Shown here: piece after piece, positions 32,557 through 42,180 of the stretch
Numbering within the stretch: the first letter of the stretch is position 1
How the letters are laid out: each line of letters starts with the position of its first letter
DNA from: Aeromicrobium marinum DSM 15272
Lineage (GTDB): Bacteria > Actinomycetota > Actinomycetes > Propionibacteriales > Nocardioidaceae
Length of the DNA: 64,000 bases
Direction of reading: 5' to 3'
Assembly: GCF_000160775.2 (NCBI RefSeq)
Contig: NZ_CM001024.1
Location: 2,479,241-2,543,240, forward strand
Position numbers and translations under genes: made by a program
Notes under the pieces: generated by a model
What the model was told of the DNA's origin: nothing
The model's database searches: none
Seen by the model: only the letters and a program-made list of their open reading frames with translations

Positions 32557-33723
32557 ATGGAACAGACCAAGAAACTCATCTCCGGTGGCGCGTTCATCGG
32601 CATCGTCGTGCTCATCGCGGTGGCCACAGTCATGTCCTACCAAGGCAAATTCACGTCGACCCAGCCGTTCACGGTGGCGAGCGATCGTGCCGGGCTGACA
32701 CTCACCAGCGGCGCGGCCGTGAAACTGCGTGGTGTGCAGGTCGGCAACGTCTCGTCGGTCGAGCCGGCCGCCGACGGAGCCACGATCAACCTCGACGTCT
32801 ACAGCGACAAGGTCGACCTGATGACGTCGGACCTGACAGTCCAGATCGTTCCTCCGACTGCATTCGGGGCGAAGTATGTGCAACTCAGCACCGACGACTT
32901 GACGGCGGGCGAACCACTGCCCGAAGGCGATCAACTTCGGACCGACGCCGTGACCGTCGAGGTGAACGACGTCTTCACCGATCTCGCCGGAGTCCTGTCA
33001 GCGGCGGGCGCGAACCGCGTGGACGACGCCATCACCGCCACCGCCAACCTCCTGGAAGGACAAGGCAACACGCTCAACGCCCTTGTCGGCGACCTCGACA
33101 CCTACCTCGGCGAGCTCAACACGACCCTCGGAGTGCTGGACAAAGACCTCGACCGTGCCCAATCGGTGATCGATGTGTACGACCAGGCTGCCCCAGACCT
33201 GTTGACAACGCTGGCGCAACTCACCACCACATCCGACACCCTCGTCGAGCGGGAGAGTCAGCTCGACCAAGTGCTGACCGACGTATCAGCCTTCACCGCC
33301 ACCGCCGAGCCGTTCGTAGCCACCAACAGTCCGCGGGTCACCAGCGTGCTCGACCTCTTGGAGTCTCCGACCGGAATGCTCCAGACGTACTCCTCCAACC
33401 TCAGGTGCATCTTCGAGGGCACCGCCACCAACGCAGAACTTGCTGCGCAGGCCATTGGCGGCGTGAAGCCGGGCATCAATGTGTACATGCGTCTGCAGCC
33501 CAGCGACCGGGGCTTCACCGTCGAGGACAACCTGTACAGGATCGGGCCCGATCTCGGACCGAACTGTTTCGGTCTGCCGTCCATCTCTCAAGCAGATTCG
33601 GAGTCCGAAGGGTTCGACTTCGGAACGGGTGACCCCCACGATGCTGGCGACGTCAAGGGACCTGGCGGCGAGCTGGCCACCACCTTCTTTGGCACGTTCG
33701 CAGGCCTTCTGGGGTTGCGATGA
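32557..33723 (+). CDS. mceA: Mce protein A
   Basis: This 388-residue protein has an N-terminal membrane anchor (about 10-30, GGAFIGIVVLIAVATVM), then the MlaD/Mce domain (about 38-115, LTSGAAVKLRGVQVGNVSSV) and a long helical MCE-C region. In known systems the six Mce proteins form a tube that carries lipid across the envelope. GGACC-type spacing follows yrbEB by 7 nt. The stop overlaps mceB (ATGA). Confidence 0.92.
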   Translation: MEQTKKLISGGAFIGIVVLIAVATVMSYQGKFTSTQPFTVASDRAGLTLTSGAAVKLRGVQVGNVSSVEPAADGATINLDVYSDKVDLMTSDLTVQIVPPTAFGAKYVQLSTDDLTAGEPLPEGDQLRTDAVTVEVNDVFTDLAGVLSAAGANRVDDAITATANLLEGQGNTLNALVGDLDTYLGELNTTLGVLDKDLDRAQSVIDVYDQAAPDLLTTLAQLTTTSDTLVERESQLDQVLTDVSAFTATAEPFVATNSPRVTSVLDLLESPTGMLQTYSSNLRCIFEGTATNAELAAQAIGGVKPGINVYMRLQPSDRGFTVEDNLYRIGPDLGPNCFGLPSISQADSESEGFDFGTGDPHDAGDVKGPGGELATTFFGTFAGLLGLR

Positions 33724-34778
33724 CGGCGCTGATGAATGCCCTCGGGATCAAGCAGGGGACGCGAGGCGACCTGGCCAAACTGGTGGTCTTCCTCGTGGTC
33801 GCCGGCTTCCTGACGTCCTACCTGTACGTGATCACCGCGAACGACCGATCGGGCGACGCCCGACCGTTCCGAGCGGAGTTCGAGAACATCTCCGGGCTCG
33901 AGGTCGGCAGCGACGTCCGGATCGCGAGTGTCGTCGTCGGCAAGGTGTCCGAGATCGACGTGGGTGCCGACGCGATGGTGACAGTCACGTTCGACCTCAA
34001 TCGCAGGGTCGAGCTCACCGATCAGAGCACGGCCGTGGTTCGGTACAAGAACCTCATCGGCGACCGGTACCTGCAGCTCGGCGAAGGCCAGCCGGGCGGT
34101 CAAGCGCTGACGACCGGGGCCACCATTGGGGCGAACCGTACCTCTGCGGCCCTCGACCTGGACACGCTCCTCAATGGGTTCAAGCCGCTCTTCGTCGGCC
34201 TGAACCCGCAGCAGGTCAACCAACTCTCCGAAGATCTCATTCTGGTCCTGCAAGGGCAGTCCGCGGAAATCTCCAGTCTGCTCGCCACCGTCGGGTCACT
34301 GACATCAACCTTGGGCGAGAGGGACGAACTGGTCGGACAAGTCATCCAGAACCTCGACACTGCCCTGGCATCAATCGGGGGGGAGGATGACGCCCTCGAA
34401 GGCGTGATCGTCCAGCTCAGCCGGTTTACCGACGGCCTGGACGACGATGCGACGGCTGTTCTCGATGCGGCAGGCCAGATCAACAGTCTGTCGGCGGACG
34501 CCGCGGCGCTGCTGGCCGAGGCTCGGCCGGACTTCACGGGAGTCCTGTCCAACCTCCGAGGCGTCACCACCACCCTCAACGAGAACAGGGACTTCCTCGA
34601 TACCACCCTCGAAACGCTGCCCGGTCACTACCAGCAGGTGAACCGGACCGGTTCCTACGGCGACTTCTTCAACTTCTTCCTCTGCGGCATCCGAGTCAGG
34701 CTCACCCCGGAGAACGATCCGAGCGCCGCCATCGTGACCCCGTACTTCAACTCGGGTGTGGAGAGGTGTGAACCGTGA
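33720..34778 (+). CDS. mceB: Mce protein B
   Basis: In this 352-residue protein a membrane anchor (LVVFLVVAGFLTSYLYVI, about 21-38) precedes the MlaD-type domain (ISGLEVGSDVRIASVVVGKV) and a long coiled helical region. Near the C terminus DFFNFFLCGIRVRL is the conserved MceB ending. It is coupled at both ends by 4-nt overlaps. Confidence 0.92.
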   Translation: MTALMNALGIKQGTRGDLAKLVVFLVVAGFLTSYLYVITANDRSGDARPFRAEFENISGLEVGSDVRIASVVVGKVSEIDVGADAMVTVTFDLNRRVELTDQSTAVVRYKNLIGDRYLQLGEGQPGGQALTTGATIGANRTSAALDLDTLLNGFKPLFVGLNPQQVNQLSEDLILVLQGQSAEISSLLATVGSLTSTLGERDELVGQVIQNLDTALASIGGEDDALEGVIVQLSRFTDGLDDDATAVLDAAGQINSLSADAAALLAEARPDFTGVLSNLRGVTTTLNENRDFLDTTLETLPGHYQQVNRTGSYGDFFNFFLCGIRVRLTPENDPSAAIVTPYFNSGVERCEP

Positions 34779-35785
34779 CCCATCACCACACGAAGCGGCG
34801 AGTGTCCCCAGCGACGGTCGGCGTGATCGGGACCGTCACGTTGGTAGTGGTGATGATCGTCGCCTACAGATTCGACCAACTCCCGTTCATTGCGAGCGAC
34901 CGAGTCGTCAGCGCGGATTTCTCCGAGATCGGCACCCTGCGACCGGGCGACGACGTCCTGGTGTCCGGGGCCACGGTCGGCGAGGTCCGGAAGGTCGAGA
35001 TCGTCGACCAACATGTCAAGGTCACCTTCCGTGTGGACGAACTCGACCTCACGATCGGCAGCTCCAGCGAGGCCCGCGTCGTGACCACCACGCTCCTCGG
35101 ACAGGCTGCCCTCGAGATCAGGCCAGCAGGAGACGGCAACCTGGCTCGCGGTGATGCCATCGGGATCGAACGGACGAGCTCCCCCTACGACATCACGCAG
35201 GCCCTGTCGCAACTCACGACGGAGATCGACGACATCGATGTCAGCCAGCTGAGCGACGCCGTCAGCACGGCAGCGGAAGTCTTCGAGGATTCGCCGGAAG
35301 ACCTGCGCGCGACGGTGGACGGCGTCACCCAGTTGGCGGACGTCCTCGCGGCGAACGACGCCGAACTCACCAACCTCGTGGGTCGCGCCCGGGAAGTCTC
35401 CGGGGTGCTCGCCGACCGGGACGCCGAGATCTCCACGCTTCTGCGGTCGGGTGACCAGTTGTTGGGTCAACTCAGCGCCAGACGCGACCTCGTCGTCCAA
35501 CTTGTCGAGAACGTCGAACTTGTGGCGACTCAATTGTCTGCCCTTGTGGCGGACAACGCGGAGATCCTGCAGCCCACCCTTGACCAGGTCAACGGGGTCT
35601 TGGACCTGCTGAACGAGAACCGCGAGAACCTCGAAGGTGTCCTGTCCGGCGTCGCGGCCTACGCGATGGTCTTCGGTGAGGCGCTCTCGTCCGGCCCGTT
35701 CTTCGACGCCTACGTCGCCAACCTGACCGAACCGGCCACCCTGGTCCCGGTTCTGTCCGACATCTTGGAAGGACTTCCGCAGTGA
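34775..35785 (+). CDS. mceC: Mce protein C
   Basis: This 336-residue protein has an N-terminal anchor (TVGVIGTVTLVVVMIVAY), an MlaD domain (LRPGDDVLVSGATVGEVRKV) and a helical barrel-forming region. It ends shortly after the helical domain (TLVPVLSDILEGLPQ) without the proline-rich tail often seen in MceC. GTG 34775 overlaps the mceB stop and the stop overlaps mceD. Confidence 0.92.
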   Translation: MTHHHTKRRVSPATVGVIGTVTLVVVMIVAYRFDQLPFIASDRVVSADFSEIGTLRPGDDVLVSGATVGEVRKVEIVDQHVKVTFRVDELDLTIGSSSEARVVTTTLLGQAALEIRPAGDGNLARGDAIGIERTSSPYDITQALSQLTTEIDDIDVSQLSDAVSTAAEVFEDSPEDLRATVDGVTQLADVLAANDAELTNLVGRAREVSGVLADRDAEISTLLRSGDQLLGQLSARRDLVVQLVENVELVATQLSALVADNAEILQPTLDQVNGVLDLLNENRENLEGVLSGVAAYAMVFGEALSSGPFFDAYVANLTEPATLVPVLSDILEGLPQ

Positions 35786-36975
35786 GTCTTCGTCAGTGGA
35801 CTGCCTTCGGGGTCGTCGTGACAGTCGCCGTTGCCCTTTTCCTCGGCGTCCGCGGGAATGAAACGGCAGTGACCGCGTACTTCTCATCCGCCGTGGGCCT
35901 CTACCCCAAGGACGAAGTGAGGGTCTTGGGTGTGAAGGTCGGCACCGTCACGAAGGTCGAACCGCAAGGCGATGTCGTCAAGGTGACCTTCTCCATCGAC
36001 GACCAACCCATCCCGGCCGACGCGCAGGCGGCGATCATCGCGCCGAACTTGGTCAACGGCCGCTTCATTCAGCTCGCCCCCGTGTACAACGGTGGCGACA
36101 CGCTCTCCGACGGCGACGAGATCCCCGTCGCGCGAACTGCCGTGCCCATTTCGTTCGACGAGGTCAAGCAGGAACTCACCGACCTCTCCACGGCGCTGAC
36201 CGCGAACGACGTCGGGGGTGCCCCGTTGTCCGATGTGATCACGGCGCTCGACGGAAACCTCGCGGAGGGAACAGCCGAGAGGCTCGCGACCTCCCTGTCG
36301 TCGCTGCGCTCGGCAGCCACGGACCTGTCGGATGACAGCGGAGACATCTTCAGCACCATTGACCAGCTCAACACCTTCACGGAGAACCTCGTGGTCAACG
36401 ACGCCGCGCTGCGAAGCGCGACCCAGGAGCTGGACACCTTTGCCGGCACCCTCGACGGGAGCTCCGAACAGATCGGAACTGCCATCAGCACACTGCAGGT
36501 GGCGCTCGCCGATGTGGGACAGTTCGTCGAGCAGAACCGCACCACCGTTGCCGAGACCTTCGACCAACTTCTGCCTGTGGTCGAGACGGTGGCGAACCAG
36601 TCAAACGACTTGGCGCAGCTCCTCCATCTTGCCCCGGCCGCCGTGGAGAACTTCTACGGCACGGTTGAGAACTCTGCCGTGACCGGTCGCGCCCAGCTTG
36701 CGAACCTGAACAGCACCGGAGAGCTCCTCTGCGGTCTACTCCTCTCGGTCGGCCCGAACGCCGAAGCATGCCGGCAGTCACTGACACCACTGTTCGATCT
36801 CCTGGGACTGGAACCGTTGCCGCTCTCGCCGGGGACCGCCGAGCTGACCGAGGCAAGCCCCGACTCTGCTCCGTCGGCGCCCATCCCCACCACCGAGCAG
36901 CTTCAGCAGCCCGCCAGCCCCCTCCTGCAACTGCTTTCCCCGCTCGCGCGGCTCACGAGCGGAGGCACGCCATGA
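35782..36975 (+). CDS. mceD: Mce protein D
   Basis: This 397-residue protein has an N-terminal anchor (AFGVVVTVAVALFLGV), an MlaD domain (LYPKDEVRVLGVKVGTVTKV) and a long helical part. A proline/serine-rich tail runs from about 345 (PLPLSPGTAELTEASPDSA), typical of MceD. The start overlaps mceC and the stop overlaps mceE. Confidence 0.92.
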   Translation: MSLRQWTAFGVVVTVAVALFLGVRGNETAVTAYFSSAVGLYPKDEVRVLGVKVGTVTKVEPQGDVVKVTFSIDDQPIPADAQAAIIAPNLVNGRFIQLAPVYNGGDTLSDGDEIPVARTAVPISFDEVKQELTDLSTALTANDVGGAPLSDVITALDGNLAEGTAERLATSLSSLRSAATDLSDDSGDIFSTIDQLNTFTENLVVNDAALRSATQELDTFAGTLDGSSEQIGTAISTLQVALADVGQFVEQNRTTVAETFDQLLPVVETVANQSNDLAQLLHLAPAAVENFYGTVENSAVTGRAQLANLNSTGELLCGLLLSVGPNAEACRQSLTPLFDLLGLEPLPLSPGTAELTEASPDSAPSAPIPTTEQLQQPASPLLQLLSPLARLTSGGTP

Positions 36976-38168
36976 GAATGCCCACCTCGCTCGTGGCTGT
37001 CGTCGCCATCATGTTGACGGGAGGCTGCTTGGCTCACCCGAACGAGATGGCATTGCCGGGACAGGTCGCGCTCGGCGACGACGGCTACACGGTCAATGCG
37101 TCCTTCGCCTCCGTCGACAACCTGGTGCCGAACTCCGCCGTGCAACGCGACGACGTGGTGATCGGTACGGTCACCGCGATCGAGGTTGAAGGCTGGGATG
37201 CCGTGGTCACGATGAGGCTGCTCGACGACGTCAAGCTGCCCGAGAACGTCAGCTTTACGGTCGGCCAGAAGACGTTGCTTGGAGCTCAGTTCGTCGACGT
37301 CGTCGACCCGACTGAACCAGTCGGAACTCTCGCCGACGGCGCAACCGTGGACCAAGAGGTGACCGGCCTGTACCCGGCAACGGAAGACATCTTGGCTGCG
37401 GTCTCGCTTCTCCTGAACAACGGAGGGCTGTCGCAACTGTCCACGATCACGACCGAGCTCAACACCACTCTCGCCGATCGGGTGCCGCAGGCACGGGACG
37501 CTGTCACCCGCCTCAACGACCTGACGACCACCCTCGACAACCGCCGAGGCGAGATCGTGGCGACGCTGGAATCACTGAACTCGCTGGCCGGCCAAGTAGC
37601 CGAACAGAGGGACACCGTCACCGCAGCCATCGGCTCGATATCTCCGGGACTGCAAGCGCTTGAGAACCAGAGGACCGACCTCGTCTCAGCGGCCACCGCG
37701 CTGGGACAGTTCAGCTCGGTGACCAACCAACTCATCAACACCAGCCAAGAAGCGCTCCTCGCCAATCTCGGAGCGCTCGAGCCACTCCTGGCCGATTTGC
37801 AGGCGTCGGGGAACGCTCTTCCTCGCTCTCTCGACCTTCTGCTGACCGTTCCGTTCCCGGTTTCCACCACGCAGAACGCTCTGAAGGGTGACTACGCCAA
37901 CTTGTTCATCACGTTGGATGCCTCGATCCCGGCGCTCGCCTCGGCCTTCTTCGGCCCGACGCTGAATCCGCCTTCGGACATCAACCCCGCGTCCGCCTCA
38001 CCCGATGCCGAGGTTGCCCAGGCCCTCGATGGCCTGCTGCAACGGCTCACCACCCCCGGTGCGCCAGCACCGCCGCAGAGCGCCGCCCCGGAACCCAGCC
38101 CGAGCACGACCTCGCCACCGACCCAGGCCCCGTGCAACCTGCTCTCCCAACTGTTGGGGATGTGCTGA
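36972..38168 (+). CDS. mceE: Mce protein E, lipoprotein (LprK-like)
   Basis: This 398-residue protein begins with a lipoprotein signal: hydrophobic residues 7-16 and a lipobox LTGGC with Cys19 as the predicted lipidated residue, as usual for the E position. The MlaD domain (LVPNSAVQRDDVVIGTVTAI) and helical region follow, then a proline/serine tail from about 350. ATG 36972 overlaps the mceD stop (ATGA), deciding it against a longer in-frame extension. Confidence 0.92.
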   Translation: MRMPTSLVAVVAIMLTGGCLAHPNEMALPGQVALGDDGYTVNASFASVDNLVPNSAVQRDDVVIGTVTAIEVEGWDAVVTMRLLDDVKLPENVSFTVGQKTLLGAQFVDVVDPTEPVGTLADGATVDQEVTGLYPATEDILAAVSLLLNNGGLSQLSTITTELNTTLADRVPQARDAVTRLNDLTTTLDNRRGEIVATLESLNSLAGQVAEQRDTVTAAIGSISPGLQALENQRTDLVSAATALGQFSSVTNQLINTSQEALLANLGALEPLLADLQASGNALPRSLDLLLTVPFPVSTTQNALKGDYANLFITLDASIPALASAFFGPTLNPPSDINPASASPDAEVAQALDGLLQRLTTPGAPAPPQSAAPEPSPSTTSPPTQAPCNLLSQLLGMC

Positions 38169-39475
38169 TGTTGACCCGACGCATCAAGGCCCAGCTGATC
38201 ATCTTTGCGCTCCTCGGTGGTTCTGCCCTGGTCTTCGTTACCCTCGTCTACGGTGACACCCCTCGCTCGACCGGCGTCACCCACACCTCGATCGATATCG
38301 AATTCGACGACGTCAGCGGGCTGTACCCCCGCGCCCTCGTCTCCTACCGAGGTGTCAAGGTCGGACAGGTCGACTCCCTCGACTTTCGCGATGACGGCGT
38401 GCTCGTCAAGGTGTACCTCGAGAAGGGCATCAGGGTCCCTGAGGCCACGAGGGCCCAGATCAAGAGCACCTCGGCGATCGGCGAACAGTTCATCGACCTC
38501 CTACCCGAGAACGATGACGGCCCTTACCTCGCAGGTGGAGACACGATCCCGGCGTCGCAGACCGATGGTCTCCTGCAGATCACCCCGGTGCTGGAGAGCG
38601 CCGATGCACTGGTCGAGTCCGTCCCGCTGGAGGAGACTGCCAACCTCCTCGATCAACTGGAGGTCGCGATCGGTGGTTCAGGTGAGGACTTCTCGCAGAT
38701 CATCGAAGACTCACGAGAGGTCCTGGATGCGGCACAGGCGCGAGTCCTGCAGACCACGGGGTTGATCAGGAACCTCGATCCGGTCATCCAGTCGCAGCTC
38801 GCACTGGCGGAGTCGACCGCTTCAGCGCTGAAGTCGGTCGCAGGGGTCACGACCCAGCTCGCAGCCAGCGACCCGGATCTCGAGGCTCTGCTCGACCGCG
38901 CACCTCTCGCCCTGCGAGAGACCGGGGCATTGGTCGACGCACTGGAGACGTCGGTCCCGGCAACGCTTGAAGGCACGCAGTCCATCTCTGAGGTCGTGAA
39001 CGTCTACGAGGACTACTTGCGGCAGACGATCATCGTGTACCCGGCGCTTCAGGCTCGGCTGCAGGCGGTCCTCCTGCCTCATGCCAACGCCGGAGAGGCG
39101 AAACTCGATCTCAAGACGAACCTGGGTGACCCGCCGCCCTGCCTTGAGGGATACGTCCCGGTGTCCGAGCGTCGCGACCCGTCCGACCTGACTGACGTCG
39201 AGGCGGCAGCCCTTCACTGCCAGGCCCCGGCCGACAGTGAATCCGCGGTCCGTGGGGCCCGCAACACGCCATGCCCCAACGACCCGGGACGTCGATCGGC
39301 GACCCCGTTCGGGTGTGGCCTGGTCTTCGACGGATCCCTCCCCGCGACTGCAGCCGCAGTGCCGATCCCTGCGGGGCAGGAGTCGCCGGGGATGTTGGAG
39401 CTCCTCGGTGGCACGGCGACCCAGGGTGGCCCAACGTCGTGGACGGCACTCCTGACCGGGCTGGCCACGCCGTGA
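38168..39475 (+). CDS. mceF: Mce protein F
   Basis: This 435-residue protein has an N-terminal anchor (AQLIIFALLGGSALVFVTLV), an MlaD domain (LYPRALVSYRGVKVGQVDSL) and a helical region, and ends with an extended cysteine- and proline-containing tail. ATG 38168 overlaps the mceE stop by one base (TGATG). It is the last of the six tube subunits. Confidence 0.92.
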   Translation: MLTRRIKAQLIIFALLGGSALVFVTLVYGDTPRSTGVTHTSIDIEFDDVSGLYPRALVSYRGVKVGQVDSLDFRDDGVLVKVYLEKGIRVPEATRAQIKSTSAIGEQFIDLLPENDDGPYLAGGDTIPASQTDGLLQITPVLESADALVESVPLEETANLLDQLEVAIGGSGEDFSQIIEDSREVLDAAQARVLQTTGLIRNLDPVIQSQLALAESTASALKSVAGVTTQLAASDPDLEALLDRAPLALRETGALVDALETSVPATLEGTQSISEVVNVYEDYLRQTIIVYPALQARLQAVLLPHANAGEAKLDLKTNLGDPPPCLEGYVPVSERRDPSDLTDVEAAALHCQAPADSESAVRGARNTPCPNDPGRRSATPFGCGLVFDGSLPATAAAVPIPAGQESPGMLELLGGTATQGGPTSWTALLTGLATP

Positions 39476-39969
39476 GATTGCAGGTTCGAGCGGCCATCGA
39501 GCGGTGGTCGACAGTTGCCGTCGCTCTCTTGGTCGTGGGTGCCGCAGTCCTGGGATGGTCCCAGTGGAGAGATCTTCGTGAGATCGGTGCGGCACGTGAC
39601 GTCGACGCTGCCGCCGTCGAAGCAGCTTCAACTACGGTCACGGCGCTGATCGGTGTCGACGCGAATACTGCGGACGACGATCTGGCCGATGTCCTGGACC
39701 GGAGCACCGACGAGTTCAAGGAGCAGTTCGCTGCACAAGCAGAGACCTTCCGCGACACGCTCACCTCAGCCCAGGTCGAGGCATCCGGCGAGGTGGTCGC
39801 GGCGGGACTCGTCCGGCGCGACGACGACAGCGCGACGGTCGTGGTAGCAGCAACCGGTACCGTCACCCAGGGTCAGCCGGGTGCCTCGTCCCCGCGCCAC
39901 TACCGTATGACAGTCGATCTTCGCCAGACCGACGGTCGCTGGTTGGTCGCCGGGATGGAGTTCGTGTGA
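39472..39969 (+). CDS. Mce-associated membrane protein 1
   Basis: In this 165-residue protein a single N-terminal membrane helix (TVAVALLVVGAAVLGW, about 12-27) is followed by a small extracytoplasmic alpha/beta domain (residues 40-165, ending DGRWLVAGMEFV), the layout of Mas proteins that accompany mce operons and stabilise the transporter. GTG 39472 overlaps the mceF stop (GTGA), which selects it over a longer frame extending into mceF. Confidence 0.85.
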   Translation: MRLQVRAAIERWSTVAVALLVVGAAVLGWSQWRDLREIGAARDVDAAAVEAASTTVTALIGVDANTADDDLADVLDRSTDEFKEQFAAQAETFRDTLTSAQVEASGEVVAAGLVRRDDDSATVVVAATGTVTQGQPGASSPRHYRMTVDLRQTDGRWLVAGMEFV

Positions 39970-40505
39970 CCCGCTCGAAGAGGTCGGCGGCCGCAGCAGC
40001 CAACGGGGTCAAGCGACTCGTCGGGGAGATGGGTCATGGCGCCGGACGGGTGGTGCTGATCAGTCTGTTGGTGGCCGCTGTCGTCTCGAACGTCGGGCTG
40101 CGGCTTGCTGTCACCCAGGCGGAGGAAGAACGTGACACAGGCAGGGCAGCACTGGAGTCCGCCACCACCAGGATCCCGGCCATGTTGTCGTACGACTTCG
40201 GGTCGTTCGACTCCTACGTCGAGCTTGCCGTCGGCAACACCACGGGAGACTTCGGCGAGGAGATGAGACTGACACTCCGCGAGCAGATCCAGCCGGATGC
40301 CGAAGCCCGCCAGATTGTCAACGAGGTGCAGGTGACCTCAGCCGGCGTCCAGAGCGCCGGCAAAGGATCGGTCACCGTGCTCATGCTGCTGACGCAGGTC
40401 ACTCAATCCGGCTCCGAGCCTCCGGTGACCGGTGGCTTTCGAGTGCTGGCCACGATGAGCGAGACCGACGAGGGCTGGTTCGTGTCTGATCTTGAACCGG
40501 TCTGA
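39966..40505 (+). CDS. Mce-associated membrane protein 2
   Basis: This 179-residue paralogue of the preceding protein has a basic N terminus, one membrane helix (GRVVLISLLVAAVVSNVGL, about 27-45) and a domain ending DEGWFVSDLEPV. GTG 39966 overlaps the preceding stop (GTGA). This completes the coupled transcription unit that began at the GMC gene. Confidence 0.85.
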   Translation: MTRSKRSAAAAANGVKRLVGEMGHGAGRVVLISLLVAAVVSNVGLRLAVTQAEEERDTGRAALESATTRIPAMLSYDFGSFDSYVELAVGNTTGDFGEEMRLTLREQIQPDAEARQIVNEVQVTSAGVQSAGKGSVTVLMLLTQVTQSGSEPPVTGGFRVLATMSETDEGWFVSDLEPV

Positions 40506-40575
40506 TCCACGTCGAACGGCCGTTTCCCACAACCACGCTGAGCGTGTAGCAATCGCAACCTAAGGAGGAGCCACG

Positions 40576-41532
40576 GTGGGTGTAGAAGTCAAGGTCGAGG
40601 GACTGACGAAGAAGTTCGGATCGCAAGTGATCTGGAGCGACGTGTCCTTGACACTCCCGGCCGGTGAAATCTCGGTGATGCTCGGCCCGTCGGGCACCGG
40701 CAAGTCGGTGTTCCTGAAGACGGTGATCGGTCTGCTCAAGCCCAACGCGGGTCATGTGTGGATCGAGGGCACTGACATCGCGAACTGCTCGGAGAAGGAC
40801 CTCTACGAGATCCGCAAGCTGTTCGGGGTGCTGTTCCAGGACGGGGCGATGTTCGGCTCGATGGACCTCTATGACAACGTCGCGTTCCCGCTTCGTGAGC
40901 ACACCAAGAAGTCCGAGTCGGAGATCCGTCAGGTCGTGATGGACAAGATGGAGCTGGTGGGTCTGACGGGTTCGGAGAACAAGCTCCCCGGTGAGATCTC
41001 CGGCGGCATGCGCAAGCGCGCCGGCCTGGCCCGCGCGTTGGTGCTCGATCCGGAGATCCTGCTGATCGACGAGCCCGACTCAGGCCTGGACCCGGTCCGC
41101 ACGGCCTACATCAACCAGCTCTTCATCGACCTGAACGCGCAGATCGACGCGACGTTCCTGATCGTGACCCACGACATCAACACCGCCCGCACGGTGCCCG
41201 ACAATATCGGCCTGCTCTACCACAAGCACCTGGCGATGTTCGGTCCCCGCGAGATGCTCCTGAGCAGCACCGAGCCGGTCGTGGCGCAGTTCCTCAACGC
41301 CCAGCGCGTCGGCCCGATCGGCATGTCGGAGGAGAAGGACGCCGACGAGCTCGCCTCGGAGTCCGGCATCGAGATGCCGCCGTTGCCGCCGATCCCGGCC
41401 CAGCTCGACCCGTCCGACGGTCGTCCCCGCCGGGGTCAGCGTGAGCCCGGCAAGTGGTGCCGCGACAACAACGTCACCCCGCCCCGCGGATCCTTCGACG
41501 CACACGCTTCCTTCGCTGGCGCGTCGGTCTGA
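40576..41532 (+). CDS. mceG: MceG/Mkl-type ATPase of the Mce transporter
   Basis: This 318-residue ABC ATPase powers Mce import. Walker A is GPSGTGKS, the signature is LPGEISGGMRKRAGLARAL, Walker B is ILLIDEPDSGLD and the switch histidine is in IVTHD. The family-specific C-terminal extension (PPIPAQLDPSDGRPRRG and onward) is present. A strong AAGGAGG site precedes GTG 40576. In mycobacteria this gene is usually far from mce operons; here it follows by 70 nt, which should ensure a dedicated ATPase. Confidence 0.92.
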   Translation: MGVEVKVEGLTKKFGSQVIWSDVSLTLPAGEISVMLGPSGTGKSVFLKTVIGLLKPNAGHVWIEGTDIANCSEKDLYEIRKLFGVLFQDGAMFGSMDLYDNVAFPLREHTKKSESEIRQVVMDKMELVGLTGSENKLPGEISGGMRKRAGLARALVLDPEILLIDEPDSGLDPVRTAYINQLFIDLNAQIDATFLIVTHDINTARTVPDNIGLLYHKHLAMFGPREMLLSSTEPVVAQFLNAQRVGPIGMSEEKDADELASESGIEMPPLPPIPAQLDPSDGRPRRGQREPGKWCRDNNVTPPRGSFDAHASFAGASV

Positions 41533-41559
41533 CGATCTCCGTCCTTTCCAAACAGGCAG

Positions 41560-41589
41560 GGCCGGCGCCCCATGCGTAGAGCGCCGGCC
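41560..41589 (+). terminator. Hairpin after mceG
   Basis: GGCCGGCGC (41560-41568) pairs exactly with GCGCCGGCC (41581-41589) over a 12-nt loop, 28 nt after the mceG stop. There is no strong T-run, which is common in high-GC genomes. Confidence 0.65.
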
Positions 41590-41982
41590 GTGCCTCTTGA
41601 CGTTGCCTAGGAGTTGGCCGACGGCATTGCCGTGTGTCGACCGACTGCAGTTCTGCGTATGGGGCGATTCTCGCCTCGCACCGTGTCGTAGATGCGGCCG
41701 CAGATCTCTCCTATAAGAGGCGGCAGGATCGGCAGTGTGAAGAAGACGAGGACGAACGGGCACTGCCCCGAGCGTTGTGGAGCAAGCGGACCGGCCGGCT
41801 GGTTTCGCCGAGGATTCTCGGTGTTTGCCCGACAGGCTCAGAACACAAACCGAGCCGCAAGCATTGAGCCTCCCACGACAAGTCGGACCACGCCAAAGTG
41901 TCGGGCCTGGTGGACCCTGAGGCCGCCAGCATCGGACCGAACAACCTTGCGGACCTCCAAGCGGGCAATGTCCCCCAAACTA

Positions 41983-42061
41983 CCAAAGCCCCCGCTTCCA
42001 CTGTCATTCCAGTGAAAACGGGAGCTTCGGATCGGCGGTGGCGGTGGGATTTGAACCCACG
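41983..42061 (-). repeat. Remnant of tRNA-Ser 3' end and terminator (putative att site)
   Basis: This 79-nt stretch matches 55678-55757. Thirty-eight bases (42024-42061) are identical to 55720-55757, covering the tRNA acceptor/T-arm end and the bases after it. The terminator part (41983-42023) matches less well. Duplication of a tRNA 3' end at a distance is the hallmark of site-specific integration, so this and the tRNA probably bracket an inserted element. Confidence 0.8.
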
Positions 42062-42180
42062 CTGGCGCCGCCCTCAGGGCCGGGTGGCGGAGGGATTCAG
42101 ACTCACGGAGAGCAGACCAATCGAGAAGCCAGCCGGTAGGTCAGGTCAACCCTGGCATCGAACACCAGTGGCGTCCCCCT

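Larger units (their letters stand above)
41533..42180. other. Intergenic region with terminator and tRNA remnant
   Basis: No gene is supported. It contains the terminator-like hairpin at 41560-41589 and, at 41983-42061, a copy of the tRNA-Ser 3' end with its terminator. The middle part (41590-41980) shows no recognisable motif. Confidence 0.6.

Noticed and set aside
41711-42007. 98-codon minus-strand frame between mceG and the att copy
   Set aside because: It has no ribosome-binding site or motif, and its start overlaps the tRNA-terminator remnant.
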